Shown here: in pieces, positions 48,940 to 59,641 of the stretch | How positions within the stretch are numbered: the stretch's first letter is position 1 | Layout: every line of letters begins with the position of its first letter | Position numbers and translations under genes: made by a program | The notes under the pieces: model-generated | The model's input: the letters and a program-made list of their open reading frames with translations, nothing else | Database searches by the model: none | What the model was told of the DNA's origin: nothing | NCBI GenBank assembly: GCA_037178675.1 | Contig: JAYMGJ010000384.1 | Span: 48,984 to 112,983 of the forward strand | DNA length: 64,000 bases | From: Scleroderma bovista | Lineage: Eukaryota > Basidiomycota > Agaricomycetes > Boletales > Sclerodermataceae | Reading direction: 5' to 3'

Positions 48940-49719
48940 TTAGGTGGGAGCAAAATCGCGAAGCGATTTTGCGATTAGCCAGCTTACTGACTGAGAGACG
49001 AAGGCGAAAGGGAAGGTGGTTCCTGTGCGGGGACAGAAGACCGGTGACCTTTCGGCGTTGTTGCCTCGTCAGCCCTTTCGTTATCTCTTATATATATGAT
49101 CCGTAGCTGAGTCTGAAACTCAAACGACGGGGTTGAAACGGACACGTTTCGCATAGCCCACCCTAATCGCCCAATCGCTACCAAGCTGGCAAGCGTCTCC
49201 GATGCCAAGAACTCCGTCGGAGGAGGCAGAGCGGCACTACACACAGCCGTCACGGATCAGGGATAGGTAAACTACTTACCCGGTCCAATTTGATTGGATC
49301 CCATAACATCGGGAATTCAATCACCGTGTGACATCGTAACCCCTTGGGGGTACGTCAACGTTAGAGGCGTTACCTCGTTGCGGTGCTTCCATTGCATCAA
49401 AACGTTTCGTTCTGAGCCCTATCCCGGGGTCTTGGCCCCGCTTGCAGAGCGGGCATGCCTAGGGCATGAGGCCGGAGGCCTCATGTCCACCGGACCGGAC
49501 TGGAGTCCGACCGGAGTTCCGCACCAAGATAACAATGTTACTCCGTCGGAGCGGAGAGAAGTAATCACATAGCCGGGGGAATGGTAACGAATCGGAGTTA
49601 CCGGCGGGATCGGACCTTGGGCCTGCTCCGCACTATTCCCAACTCGTTAAAGAACTTCTGCCCGGGCCCCATGTGCCTTACGGGGAAAGTTCGGAGAAAC
49701 TTCGGAGGGATTTACTTAG
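48940..49719 (+). repeat. Hairpin-rich 780 bp tandem unit 1
   Basis: Starts GTTAGGTGGGAGC, followed at once by a perfect hairpin GCAAAATCGC-GAA-GCGATTTTGC (broken for length). The first ~530 bp are almost identical to unit 2. The last ~250 bp contain a series of short stem-loops with 3-6 nt loops (CCCCTTGGGG, CCGCTTGCAGAGCGG, GAGGCCGGAGGCCTC, CCGGACTGGAGTCCG) and differ from the hairpins at the matching place in unit 2. No protein is encoded. It is not an element I recognise. Confidence 0.75.
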
Positions 49720-50330
49720 GTTAGGTGGGAGCAAAATCGCGAAGCGATTTTGCGATTAGCCAGCTTACTGACTGAGAGACGAAGGCGAAAGGGAAGGTGG
49801 TTCCTGTGCGGGGACAGAAGACCGGTGACCTTTCGGCGTTGTTGCCTCGTCAGCCCTTTCGTTATCTCTTATATATATGATCCGAAGCTGAGTCTGAAAC
49901 TCAAACGACGGGGTTGAAACGGACACGTTTCGCATAGCCCACCCTAATCGCCCAATCGCTACCAAGCTGGCAAGCGTCTCCGATGCCAAGAACTCCGTCG
50001 GAGGAGGCAGAGCGGCACTACACACAGCCGTCACGGGTCAGGGATAGGTAAACTACTTACCCGGTCCAATTTGATTGGATCCCATAGTATCGGGAATTTA
50101 ATCACCGTGTGACATCGTAACCCCTTGGGGGTACGTCAACGCTAGAGGCGTTACCTCGTTGCGGTGCTTCCATTGCATCAAACACGATGTTTGAGCCCTA
50201 TCCCGGGGTCACGGCGCCGCTTGCAGAGCGGCCATTGCCTAGGCCGATCGGACGGAGTCCGATCGGTCACCGAAGCGGACTGAAGTCCGATCGGGATTAG
50301 GGTTAGGTTAGGTTAGGTTATGAGCCGTTC
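49720..50330 (+). repeat. Hairpin-rich tandem unit 2, ending in telomere-like repeats
   Basis: Exact 780 bp register with unit 1. Only scattered substitutions are seen to ~50245 (e.g. GATCCGAAGC for GATCCGTAGC), then different stem-loops (CCGATCGGACGGAGTCCGATCGG, broken for length). It ends in TTAGGG(TTAGG)n. Confidence 0.75.
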
Positions 50331-50365
50331 GCTGGCTCCCTAGGGCGAATTTCGACCCTAACCCT
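50297..50365. repeat. Interstitial telomere-like repeats, both orientations
   Basis: 50297-50320 reads TTAGGG followed by three TTAGG and TTA. At 50356-50365 CCCTAACCCT follows in the opposite orientation. Fungal telomeres are TTAGGG repeats, so this may be a healed break, a retrotransposed telomeric end or a chance short array. It lies exactly at the end of the hairpin-rich unit. Confidence 0.5.
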
Positions 50366-50566
50366 ACGGCGTGTATTGCCCGATCGGGCACCAGGGTTCC
50401 ACACCCGGAAACCATCCGAAGGGAGATTTCGACGTAACGCGACCGGAATGTCCGTCCAACCTTGGTCGGGATACTGAGGCGGATAATAATAGGGTATCAG
50501 CGCTATATGGATGGAGGGAGAGGCGGATCCGTCCATGCTAGAACGAAACACGGTCATGATGGATCG

Positions 50567-50592
50567 TGACATGACATGACATGACATGACAT
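50567..50592 (+). repeat. (TGACA)n microsatellite
   Basis: Five units of the 5 bp repeat TGACA between the telomere-like repeats and the palindrome array. Confidence 0.85.
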
Positions 50593-50677
50593 CGCAGGCT
50601 AGCCACAGTTGATGCGTGCAGGACCGACATGGCGGGATCGCACCATGAACTCGGCACAGAGGAGGATGGGATCACCC

Positions 50678-51762
50678 GTCTGTCCTGGACGGACACAGTG
50701 CGAGGGGCATGAAACCTCACACAGACATGAAACTTGAGGGCATTTATGTCCGTCCTGGCTGGACACGGTGAAAACGAGCCCGGGCAACAAAAGAGAGCCA
50801 CTGTGCGGGAGACAGGCGTCCATCCAGGATGGACACATTCCCTGCAACACCGCTCCCCCGGCAGACACCAAGTTGAGCGCACGGACGAGCATGCATCGCG
50901 GGTTGCCCGGACGACGGGGGAGAGCAGAGGATACCTTCGGGCGGATGGGTGTCCATCTAGGATGGACACATCCCATCCAACTTTCCTGGACAGAACAGAG
51001 GAAACTCGGTCCAGCACAGGGATGTCCATCCTGGATGGACATGGTGGTCTCGCCAGCTGCAGGGAACCCATGTGAGGGCATGGGTGTCCATCCAGGACGG
51101 ACAACTCCTCCCTTGGTAACACTTTGTGACATGAGTCAAGTTTGGTGCATGCAGAACCTCCGTGGACACGGGGAATACTGGCTGCGAGGCTTCCGACCTC
51201 CCGATGGTGCTCCCTGTGCTGGTGGACACATAGATAGTAGGTCTTTCCAACGGGTGAAACTGAGCGCAATACCATGTCACACCCGAGTGCTATGGTATGG
51301 CATGCGACCCGTTCACAACTCCATTTCATTTACGTCGATGTCAACCACTCGGTTACGGTATGATACATTGTTTTCCAAAAATTGTAATTTAGGATGTTGA
51401 CCAAACCTAGGTCAAGATGTCCGTCTAGGATGGACATCTGTGCAGCAGGTTTAGGATTGAATATTGACACTGCATAGGGTGCCGTGCACATTTAAGATGT
51501 CCATCTACAATGGACATATGAGTGGCAGGGCGGATTTGTAGGTATCGGGAACGCTTTCCCGCTGGAATGTCCGACCAGGATGGACCTGCATGGTCATTAG
51601 TAACAGCATGTGCAGCATCAATGACCACGCATGCTGCAAGGGGTTGGTGCGCAGGCCCTCTCTCCTGCCGTGTCCATCCTGGATGGACATTGATTCAGCA
51701 AGGGGTAGCGTGCGGTCAGATTTACATCGCACCGTCCGTCAAGGTGTCCATCCTGGATGGAC
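50678..51762. repeat. Array of 11 short palindromes with unique spacers
   Basis: A 17 bp near-palindrome, consensus GTCC(A/G)TCC-W-GGA(T/C)GGAC, starts at 50678, 50748, 50818, 50951, 51024, 51086, 51419, 51499, 51569, 51672 and 51746. Start-to-start distances are mostly 62-80 bp (70, 70, 133, 73, 62, 333, 80, 70, 103, 74). Spacers share no obvious sequence. Changes fall mainly on the two CpG positions (CG to CA or TG), as expected from cytosine deamination. The array lies upstream of the 3' end of the 874-residue gene. The same palindrome recurs on the other side of that gene (55267 onward). I found no other copy in the window. Confidence 0.8.
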
Positions 51763-52073
51763 ATAGGTGATGTTTACGTGTGTGAGTGGGTCTGTCGAAG
51801 GACATACTGTGATGGCAAGGTGTGGTGTCATACATTAATGTATAGATGATGACACTCATGGTTTCGATTGTCTGGATGTACACGGCTCTCCGGAGCTTGG
51901 CTTGGCTCTGGGCAGTCAAGCTTTCAAGTCAAGTAGGGTGATGTGCAATCCTTTCCTTGATGATTCCCACTGCTGACCGGGATCGCTCATCCCTGTGTCA
52001 TCCAGTGCTCGTATGCTTGTATATACAAACCGCGCAGTCCATCCTTGGCTAGCTTTGGCCATCCGAAAGTAAT

Positions 52074-54819
52074 CTACACCTCTTCCTCCGAGGATTCTTC
52101 CTCCTCCTCCCTGAGTTCTTCAATGGCTGGGGCAGGACGCAGGACGGGGGGCCACAAGTTGCGCTGTCTAACGTTTGGATTGACCGCAATGTGCGGACCT
52201 TGCCGTTCCTCATTGATGGGGAGATGCTTCCAATGACCTCCGTTGGTTTTCTTCGTCTCCCACATACGATCTGAACCGGCATGTGGAATCCATGCCAGGC
52301 TGTCGAATTTGATCTTGAGCGTGAGGCGCACACGATTCTGGTTTTGCGGCGTAAGTTGTGCGAGGAGGCTAATGTATTTTTCCAAATACTTGGCCTTTTT
52401 GAAATTCTGGCGGGGAGCGTTGACGTTTGTGGTAGGGAAAAACCTGTCGAATTGTCCGAACCAGCGCGTGTCATCGCAAAGGATGTATTGGCAATGGGTG
52501 AACGGAAATTGGAGTGCCGTATACAGAGCCTCGACGCCATGGGCTTCGCGGAGCGCGACAGGAATGTTGGTCCATGCTCCCTGATTGGCACTCCTGCGAT
52601 TGGGAGATTCTGCAAGGATATCGTAAAACAGTTGCTCTAGGATTTTGCGGACCTCAGTGCCCAACACATTTTCCATGTTTGGAGGCGCTACATTGGCAGG
52701 ATCTCTGTTTCCGCCGCCGTGCCGGTGGAAGTAGTCCACATCTGGCCCTCGCAGGCGCTTCTGGGGGGGGATCCTCATGCCATCCAGCTGATGCCCAATG
52801 GCAGGGAGCTCGCGATCGGGGGCTCTTACAATGTCAAGGGATGTGGTGGCCCGTGCAGACCGATTCTGGGTGCGAGTTGGATTGACGTTGCGACGGCCGG
52901 ATTCCATTTGCATGACACCCATAACACTGCGGATGTCGGCCAGCGTGCCCATTTTGTACACACGACAGATGGCCTCCTCGGAGAAGTGTTTTCCAAAAGC
53001 GATGCGGAAGCTTCCGGTGCGCTCGTCACGTGCAACGTCACAAATAAAATAGACGCCAGCATCATACATGAGAGGATGAGTGGGGGCGTCAGGATCATCC
53101 TCAGCATCACCTTCCGGGTCATCCAGGAGCTCCTGGCTGGCTTGTTGAGCTAGGGCGCGGAAATTGGCCCAAGGGGCACGGTAGGCTCCATTAAGGATCC
53201 AGATCATGACGGCACCCAAGGCCAGAGAGGAGTCCGAGGTGCGATCACGGATAGGTGCCTGGAGCAAGTTGTCCAGGACTCTGTAGACCGCCCCCAGGCG
53301 ATACCATTTAAAGTACCTATTCAACTGGTAGTGAGATATTGGAAACGGGTGTAAAGTGATTAGTCTGCATACCACCAATCCTTGGCAGGGATCTGGACAA
53401 GAGTTACATCTACAATGTCAAGGGCATTGAGAAGCACATCCTCAGCTCTGGCAAGCGGGACACGGATTTCCAATCGGGCACATCCACTCTGTGGTTCTTC
53501 AAAAGGGCCACCAGTGCAGGATTGGAGGATGGCACTTTGGCTGTCAAGATCTGCCAACACCTTTTCGTGACGTTTCTTGGTGAGTAGCTCCTGAGGTTGG
53601 TGTGGGGAGAACAGTCCCTTGTGCAGTTGGGCAGACACAGCTTTCTCAGTAGTATAGGCTTGGATATACTTGACACCCTGGCCCTGTAGGGATGACGGGG
53701 TCCAGCGAAAACCTGCAACATCCTGTAGATGCATGACCTTGTCGTGATAGAACCGTTTAGAGTTCTTGATCCTATCGACGTTCTGTAAAGTAGGAAGTAT
53801 CCACTGGATGATCGTGGCATGGGCATCTGCGCGCCAGGTAATGATGTGTTCAGGCACTCCAAACTCCAAAGCGACATCAACATGCCAGACCTGAGGGTCG
53901 AGCTCAGCCACGTCAAGGACACGGGTGAGGTCTTCAAGTCCCAAATGTCTATCTTCTTCATCGTCTGCGTCGTGTGCTGTGGCAGCCTTCCAGCCACGTA
54001 GCTCATGTCCAAAATATGCATCACGAAGGTATGGGTGAATGTTGGCAATGCGTTCAAGATAATTGCGTGCCAACTGGGGAAGGAGGTGTGAGGGGACATC
54101 GAAAGAACCTGGATGAATCCGGCCGCGGACATCACGATAAAGAGCCATGGCAGCATCATAATTGACAGGCCAATGGGTGGCATAGTTGGGCATGAGGTCA
54201 ACCATAATGGGACGAAGAGCACGGTTGTAGATGGCTTTGAGATCGGTGGGCGGAATGGCAGTGTCCTGGTATTTACCATACATTCGGGGAAAGAACACCC
54301 TGACAACATGACGGCTGGTTACTTTTCCAAAAGCCATGTTGGGAATGGTATGCATGGGGACATAGACTTCCTCGCCCTATGGAAATTGAGAATTCTGTGA
54401 GCACATGAGTGTTAATCGGGAGATTTTTAGTTAGCCACCCTTTCAGTGTAAACTGGAGCTGTGATGTGATTGTTTGCACTGAGGACCTCTCTGAAGGGTG
54501 CGACAGGCCAGACACTGACAGCCACAGAGTATGGGAGGTCATAGGTAATGCCAATCAAGGAATCATAGTCACGGGTGAGGTTGATGTGGCCCAAGGGGGT
54601 CAAACCTTGGAGGGTGTTAAGCGCGACATCGGTTTGATCGTCCAAATCCAAGCCTCTGCGGCCTGCTAGCACAAACTTCAAGAACTTTAATTCAGCATCA
54701 TCAATGGGTTCGGGGTCAGTCATGTCCATATATAATTGATGGGCCTCCGCGACGAATTGCTCAAAGGTTCTCTGATCAGGGTAGAATTGCCGATCATCAG
54801 GGTAGAGACGCTGGGCCAT
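52074..54819 (-). CDS. 874-residue protein of unknown function flanked by palindromes
   Basis: Three exons: 54819-54439, 54376-53376 and 53316-52074, summing to 2625 nt (874 residues plus stop). Intron 1 joins R|GEEVYV in phase 0 and intron 2 joins a split Trp codon. The N-terminus begins MAQRLYPDDRQFYPDQRTF. The middle has conserved-looking blocks (TSRHVVRVFFPRMYGKYQ, MVDLMPNYATHWPVNYD, LEFGVPEHIITWRAD). The third exon holds YILCDDTRWFGQFDRF and KIKFDSLAWIPHAGSDRMW, and the tail is acidic (EELREEEEESSEEE). There is no signal peptide and no clear membrane span. I do not recognise a domain; TET/JBP, KDZ or tyrosine-recombinase motifs were looked for by eye and not found. Both flanks carry the same 17 bp palindrome, which hints that gene and repeats belong together. 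The frame is fully open, so it is probably under selection. Confidence 0.8.
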
Positions 54820-55254
54820 ATTGGCTGCAGTTAGTTAGTTGATGGGGTGTTTAAGTGGGCAGGGGGAATCTGGGGAGTTACCATGGGCCATGAGGGTACA
54901 GCTGTTCTTATAGGTAGAGCAACAGGCATCTCACCAACGTAAAGATTTTAGGTAGCGAATATCAGGAATGGTGGGCAGGTATATTATGGAGTGTGTGTGA
55001 ACAAAGTGACTTCGCGAAGACTTCCATTGGAATTGAGGCGGTGGATCACGGACATTAAGATATGAAATCTAATTTAGTGAAATCGCCTCAGATAATCATA
55101 TATGAATGCCCTACCAGGTATGTCACATCACATACGTGAGTTTGATTGCCGATTGAAATTAAGCTTGATATGGCTTAGATGGGTGTAGGATGAAAATTTG
55201 CCAAATATGGATTAGGAAGCTGTTTATTAGGCACCTAATAGGACATCACATCTG
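54820..55254. other. Upstream region of the 874-residue gene
   Basis: About 435 bp of AT-richer unique sequence between the start codon and the minisatellite. No TATA box is clear and no gene was seen. Confidence 0.4.
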
Positions 55255-55757
55255 CTCCCAATTGGTGTCCATCCTGGACGGACACTGCTGCACAAGGTGA
55301 AAAAGCTGGCAGAATTAATATTTTACATGGACATGCAAAACTGTCGACCTCATGCCCCCAATTGGTGTCCATCCTGGACGGACACTGCTGCACAAGGTGA
55401 AAAAGCGGGCAGAATTAATATTTTACATGGACATGCAAAACTGTCGACCTCATGCCCCCAATTGGTGTCCATCCTGGACGGACACTGCTGCACAAGGTGA
55501 AAAAGCGGGCAGAATTAATATTTTACATGGACATGCAAAACTGTCGACCTCATGCCCCCAATTGGTGTCCATCCTGGACGGACACTGCTGCACAAGGTGA
55601 AAAAGCGGGCAGAATTAATATTTTACATGGACATGCAAAACTGTCGACCTCATGCCCCCAATTGGTGTCCATCCTGGATGGACACTGCTGCACAAGGTGG
55701 AAAAGCCAGCAGAATTAATATTTTACACGGACAAACAAAACCTTCGACCTCATGCCT
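55255..55757 (+). repeat. Five-copy 100 bp minisatellite containing the palindrome
   Basis: Five head-to-tail units of 100 bp. Each contains GTCCATCCTGGACGGAC (starts 55267, 55367, 55467, 55567, 55667), then GCTGCACAAGGTGAAAAAG and AATTAATATTTTACATGGAC. Units 2-4 are virtually identical, while the last has several changes and keeps GGATGGAC in its palindrome. A 100 bp period shifts the reading frame by one base per unit, so the long frames seen through it are artefacts. Confidence 0.92.
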
Positions 55758-56539
55758 AACCCTAAAAGAGCCAGTTTGGTAGCAGAGTCATGGGAGAAAT
55801 CTTGGTGAAAAACCCACCGGAAAAATCATGGGGCTTTGTGACATAAGCCACCATGTCCAAGCGGAGCTTCAACTCCCCGTCTCTCTGATCCACGATTGAT
55901 ATTGCGACAGTGCTGCAGCACGACATCCAAGGCCGTTCCACGTTGCTATGGACCAGGAGTTCATTTTTTTTTTTTTTGGACAAGCATATATATTATGTAG
56001 TGGCTGACAAGTCGGAGTTCAGTTTTGGGATGGATGGGAGCATCAGCAAAACCTGGTGGAGCTGTCCAGCACTGGACAGTGTTATAGCATTTATAGTGAG
56101 GGTCCACCTATGGAGTACTTTTATAGGACTGTCACAGTATCCATAGTCTGTCCCAGCATCTTTAGGCTATCATAGTATCTACAGGCTATCCCATAGTAGA
56201 AATAGAATAGACAACATTGTACAAAACTATGACAGAGTTGGAGAGCCATGCTGGTCAGCTCTATGGCAATACTGTGAAAATCTAGCACTGCTATAGCATC
56301 ACTATGAGTCTTATACATCTATCAAGATATCACTCTTAGCAGGGTGTAATAAATCTTGAAACTTTTAAACAGAATTCATTATGAGATAGGAACTAAACAA
56401 GCAATCATGGTAGTCATATCTAATCCAAGATGATGCCAAATTCATCTCCACTTCCAATACCCGCATCCAACGTGTCGTCACCACCACTGCCACCCACACT
56501 GGTATGAAAATGGTGAAAGCCAGAAATATCATCAATAGT
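55758..56539. other. AT-rich spacer
   Basis: Holds a T-run of ~15 (55965-55979) and degenerate CTATAG/GCTATAG-containing text at 56080-56300, reminiscent of a decayed repeat. No gene was recognised. Confidence 0.35.
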
Positions 56540-57224
56540 CAATACTCACATTCTGGAACATGTGATCTCACAGCACATATGATCATACTTGGGACCATGA
56601 ACATGATCCTTCTCCAACTGCTCAATCAGCTCAAGAAACTTGTTCCATTTGGGGTGATAACCTGATCGAGTGAAAGTAGGAAACTTTGGCTTGCCATATA
56701 TCTTGTAACTGTCGAGAATGCATTGGATCTAGAGAACAGACACATAAAACATGGTCAGCATACTATGTGATTGTATTTAGGACTTACCACAGTGGCAGCA
56801 AGGGATAGGGTCTCATTTGGAACACAGTGCACAAATTCTTCTGGACGAAGATTTCCAATCCAATTGTTGCAGCCTTATAAAAAGATGTGGAGCAGCTCAC
56901 AGATAGCAGGGTGGCCGAAATTGTCCATGTGGTCCTTCAAGGGGGAAGAAAGGAAGAAATAAATTGAGAGAAAAAAAAAGTGTCCGCACCTCCTCGTCTT
57001 TACTGCCATGTGCAAATGTAGACTTCTTGATGAGTTCAGAGGTGGCATCAAAGAGCTGTGAATAGTTAGTAACCAATGTTCGGACATTTGGCAATATGTA
57101 CAAGCTCCTCAATAGCCTTCTTGTACTTTGGATACGTAGTTGTAGTCATCCAGAAAGCCTTTGTTCGCTTTACTAGGTCCTGCAACGTCTGGGCAAACAT
57201 GATAACATATGGTACCATGCCCTA
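56540..57224 (-). pseudogene. Decayed coding region, possibly DUF6532-like
   Basis: On the minus strand, pieces separated by intron-like gaps read KKSTFAHGSKDEE | DHMDNFGHPAICELLHIFL, then HCVPNETLSLAATV | IQCILDSYK and FPTFTRSGYHPKWNKFLELIEQL. The FGHPAI..L.H.F and LAATV.QC.LD spacing resembles the basidiomycete DUF6532 domain. Frame changes near 57070 and 56870 break it. It lies directly downstream of the FunK1-like piece on the same strand. The assignment is tentative. Confidence 0.35.
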
Positions 57225-57926
57225 TGAAGCCGCTGCTGGACAAAAGTAATTCAAAAACACTGTAAAATTTGGAGTCTGGTCCCTGGATTGTGCCGATGAA
57301 GTTGAAAAGAGGTCTGACTTGTTTGGGAATGGAAGGAGTGGGATATATGTCAACTGTTGGATCATATCCTAGAAGCGCTCAGTCAGCATGAGCGAACATG
57401 TGTATAATATCCACTACAACCTGAAAGTTACAATGAAAATTGAGAGGGGATGAGATTTGTACCCCCGAGCAATCATAAAAATGGATCCTCATCTGAAAAT
57501 TGGCAAATGAGAGGGCAAGCACACAGCGACACCACAGCTGGGATGATAACAGAATGTATGCTTTTGTGTTGAGAGTCCTGATGAGGGTTGTATTTACAGC
57601 AAGTTTGCTGTGAGTAAATTCACTGATGGCACTAGGACTTTTCCAAGTGATGGGGTCACCACTGTCCTGAGAGCCTTCAAGGAGGGTTAAGTCCAGTTTT
57701 CGGGACCAATGGGGCTCATTGTCTACAGAGTCCAACTTCTTTACTGAAAAGTCTCCATGCCACCAACAGTGAGCTGCAACAGCCCTGACGTTAGCCCCGG
57801 CAGCACGGTCGTGTTCATTGAGGTGCTGCAATACTGCCGCTGAAAGCATGTTCAAGAAAGCTGAAAACTGATTTTCAACGAGTGGCTTATCCTTCTGCTT
57901 TCTATTCCCACAGAAATAGTCCTCAC
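57225..57926 (-). pseudogene. FunK1-type protein kinase, middle part
   Basis: The minus-strand frame reads CGNRKQKDKPLVENQFSAF, WHGDFSVKKLDSVDNEPHW and KLDLTLLEG, then KAYILLSSQLWCRCVLALSF and MRIHFYDCSGVQ. That block is typical of the region before the kinase lobe in fungal FunK1 proteins (KAY..F.SQ.RRFV..LS......LRVHLYDRSG). It continues past an intron to SSSGFIGHGTICYHV (~57215), the glycine-rich start of the kinase domain. No catalytic HRD or DFG-type motif follows. The gene is cut upstream by the fold-back element and lost downstream. Confidence 0.6.
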
Positions 57927-59641
57927 TGCAAGCATTTCTCAATGTTTCATGACAAAACATTTTTAAAAAATAGAAGAAAGAGATACTCTTTTATTTACAA
58001 TATTGTTTAACAAAAAAGACCAAAATCATACAGCATCATTTCTGTCATTTTTGATTTGAGATCATTTCTTATGTTGGGTATATAAAAGATTTAACCTTTT
58101 TCTTCTGCCTTATGATGCTGCATCTGTAACAAAAACAAACACAAATATATAGTGATGCGTGACTTTTTTGGTGACTGTCCGCGACTTTTTTGTGACCCTG
58201 CATGACTTTTGGGCGACATTGCACGATTAGGACCCTGTGTATAGTCATAGGTAGTCACTAAGTAGTAAACTATGAGTCAATTGGTACAAGATCACACTAA
58301 GAAACTAGGTAGATGTCAAGTATATATGATTGCCTCAAGGGGTACAAACAGTACTAAGTAATAAGATGGGTAGTCGCTGTCATACGCGTTCATAGTGGTG
58401 GTGGTTGTCGTCATCATATTGGTGGTGGCAGTGTCCGTTGGTGGGCCTCTGTTCAATGCGGGGTGCTTGTTGCACGGGTGGTGGGGGTTGTTGTCTGTTG
58501 GTGTGGGTGTTCATCATTGTCGTCCATCAGGGTGCTGGTGGTTGTTGTTGTTATTGTGTTGATGGTGGTAGCAGGTGTAGTGGGCTGCAGTAGGTGCATT
58601 GGTAGTATTACTAATGGGACCACGTGATGGGATGCTGACATGGCAGTCTGGATTACTGATTAATAATTGTATGCACTCTCACTCACACCCCACTACCTCA
58701 GCGGCCCAGCACCAACATCGAGGATGCCAATGACCACAATCCCCAGCAGCAGCATCAACAACAACAACAACGATCACAACCACCTCATGCCACCAATCTG
58801 ACGACCAGCATCTCCAATGCTCAGGCCACCACCAACGATGATGACTGCAACCACTGTCTTATTACTTAGTGCCATTTGTATGCTTCAAAGCAATTATATT
58901 TATTTGACATCTACTTAGTCTCTTGGTGTGATCTTGTACCAACTGACTCGTAGTTTACTACTTAGTGACTACCTATGACTATACACAGGGTCCTAATCGT
59001 GCAATGTTGCCCAAAAGTCGTGCAGGGTCACAAAAAAGTCACGGACGGTCACTGAAAAAGGTCGCGCATCACTATATATTTGTGTTTGTTTTTGTTACAG
59101 ATGCAGTGTCATACTGCCTGTCCCTTGCAAAGTAAATAAGGAAAAGACAATGTAACTTTTTTCACAGCAAGCATTTTCAATTTTCTGAAGTGAAAAATTG
59201 AATTAAAAGATATTCTGTTCTATAGAAATAAATGATTAGAAAACATGCTATATATTTTTGATCATAACACTCTAGCCAGCCAATCAGCATCCAGGAACAA
59301 CCATGTTTCTTGAAGAAAAATTTGTTGTTGTCTTTCAACATGTTTTAAAGAATAATATGGTATCTTATTTCTAATAAAACATGCCAAAATGTTTGCTATG
59401 AGAACAGTTACATTGTGTTGTCTGTATTTGTTTTGCAAAGAACAGGCAGAAGAAAAAGGTTAAATTTTTTATAGTCCTAACATAAGAAATAATCTCAAAT
59501 CATGTCTTGACACAAAAAATGACAGAAATAATGCCATATGATATTGGTCTTTTTTGTTAAACAAAATTGTAAATAAAAGAGTATCTCTTTCTTCTATTTT
59601 TTTTACAATGTTTTGTCATGAAACATTGAGAAATGCTTGCA
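57927..59641. mobile_element. 1.7 kb fold-back (long inverted repeat) element
   Basis: The left end TGCAAGCATTTCTCAATG (57927) is the exact inverse of the right end (to 59641). Inverted arms extend inward for about 480 bp on the left and about 800 bp on the right. The difference is a nested 336 bp insertion (59114-59449). Matching blocks include GGGTCCTAATCGTGCAATG (right, ~58990) against CATTGCACGATTAGGACCC (left, ~58219), and GTGATGCGTGAC (left) against its inverse near 59066. The core (58400-58860) is CCACCA/GGTGGT-rich. No transposase is present, so the element is non-autonomous. It interrupts the FunK1-like gene. No target duplication is obvious at the ends. Confidence 0.75.
59114..59449. 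mobile_element. Nested MITE inside the right arm
   Basis: A 336 bp insertion present only in the right arm of the fold-back element. Its own ends are inverted: CTGCCTGTCCCTTGCAAA...ACAATGTAAC at 59114-59157 against the inverse of GTTACATTGTG...TTTGCAAAGAACAGGCAG at 59408-59449. AT-rich and non-coding. Confidence 0.65.

Noticed and set aside
50297..50365. True chromosome end
   Set aside because: The telomere-like tract is only ~24 bp and normal sequence continues for over 13 kb on the right, so at most an interstitial remnant.
50678..51762. CRISPR array
   Set aside because: Repeat-spacer look only. The repeat is a 17 bp palindrome with variable spacing, the genome is eukaryotic and intron-rich, and there are no cas genes.
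50599..51770. Long frames on both strands through the palindrome array (peptides with repeated SILDGH, PGWT or SRMD)
   Set aside because: They arise from translating the palindrome itself in different frames; there is no codon or domain sense, and they occur on both strands.
52074..54819. TET/JBP, KDZ transposase or tyrosine recombinase identity for the 874-residue protein
   Set aside because: I could not find the HxD...H dioxygenase signature, KDZ blocks or an R...HxxR...Y pattern by eye, so I left it unassigned.
55297..55782. Overlapping 67-88 codon frames in the minisatellite
   Set aside because: A 100 bp period is not a multiple of three, so each frame is the same repeat read in three phases. 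These are artefacts.
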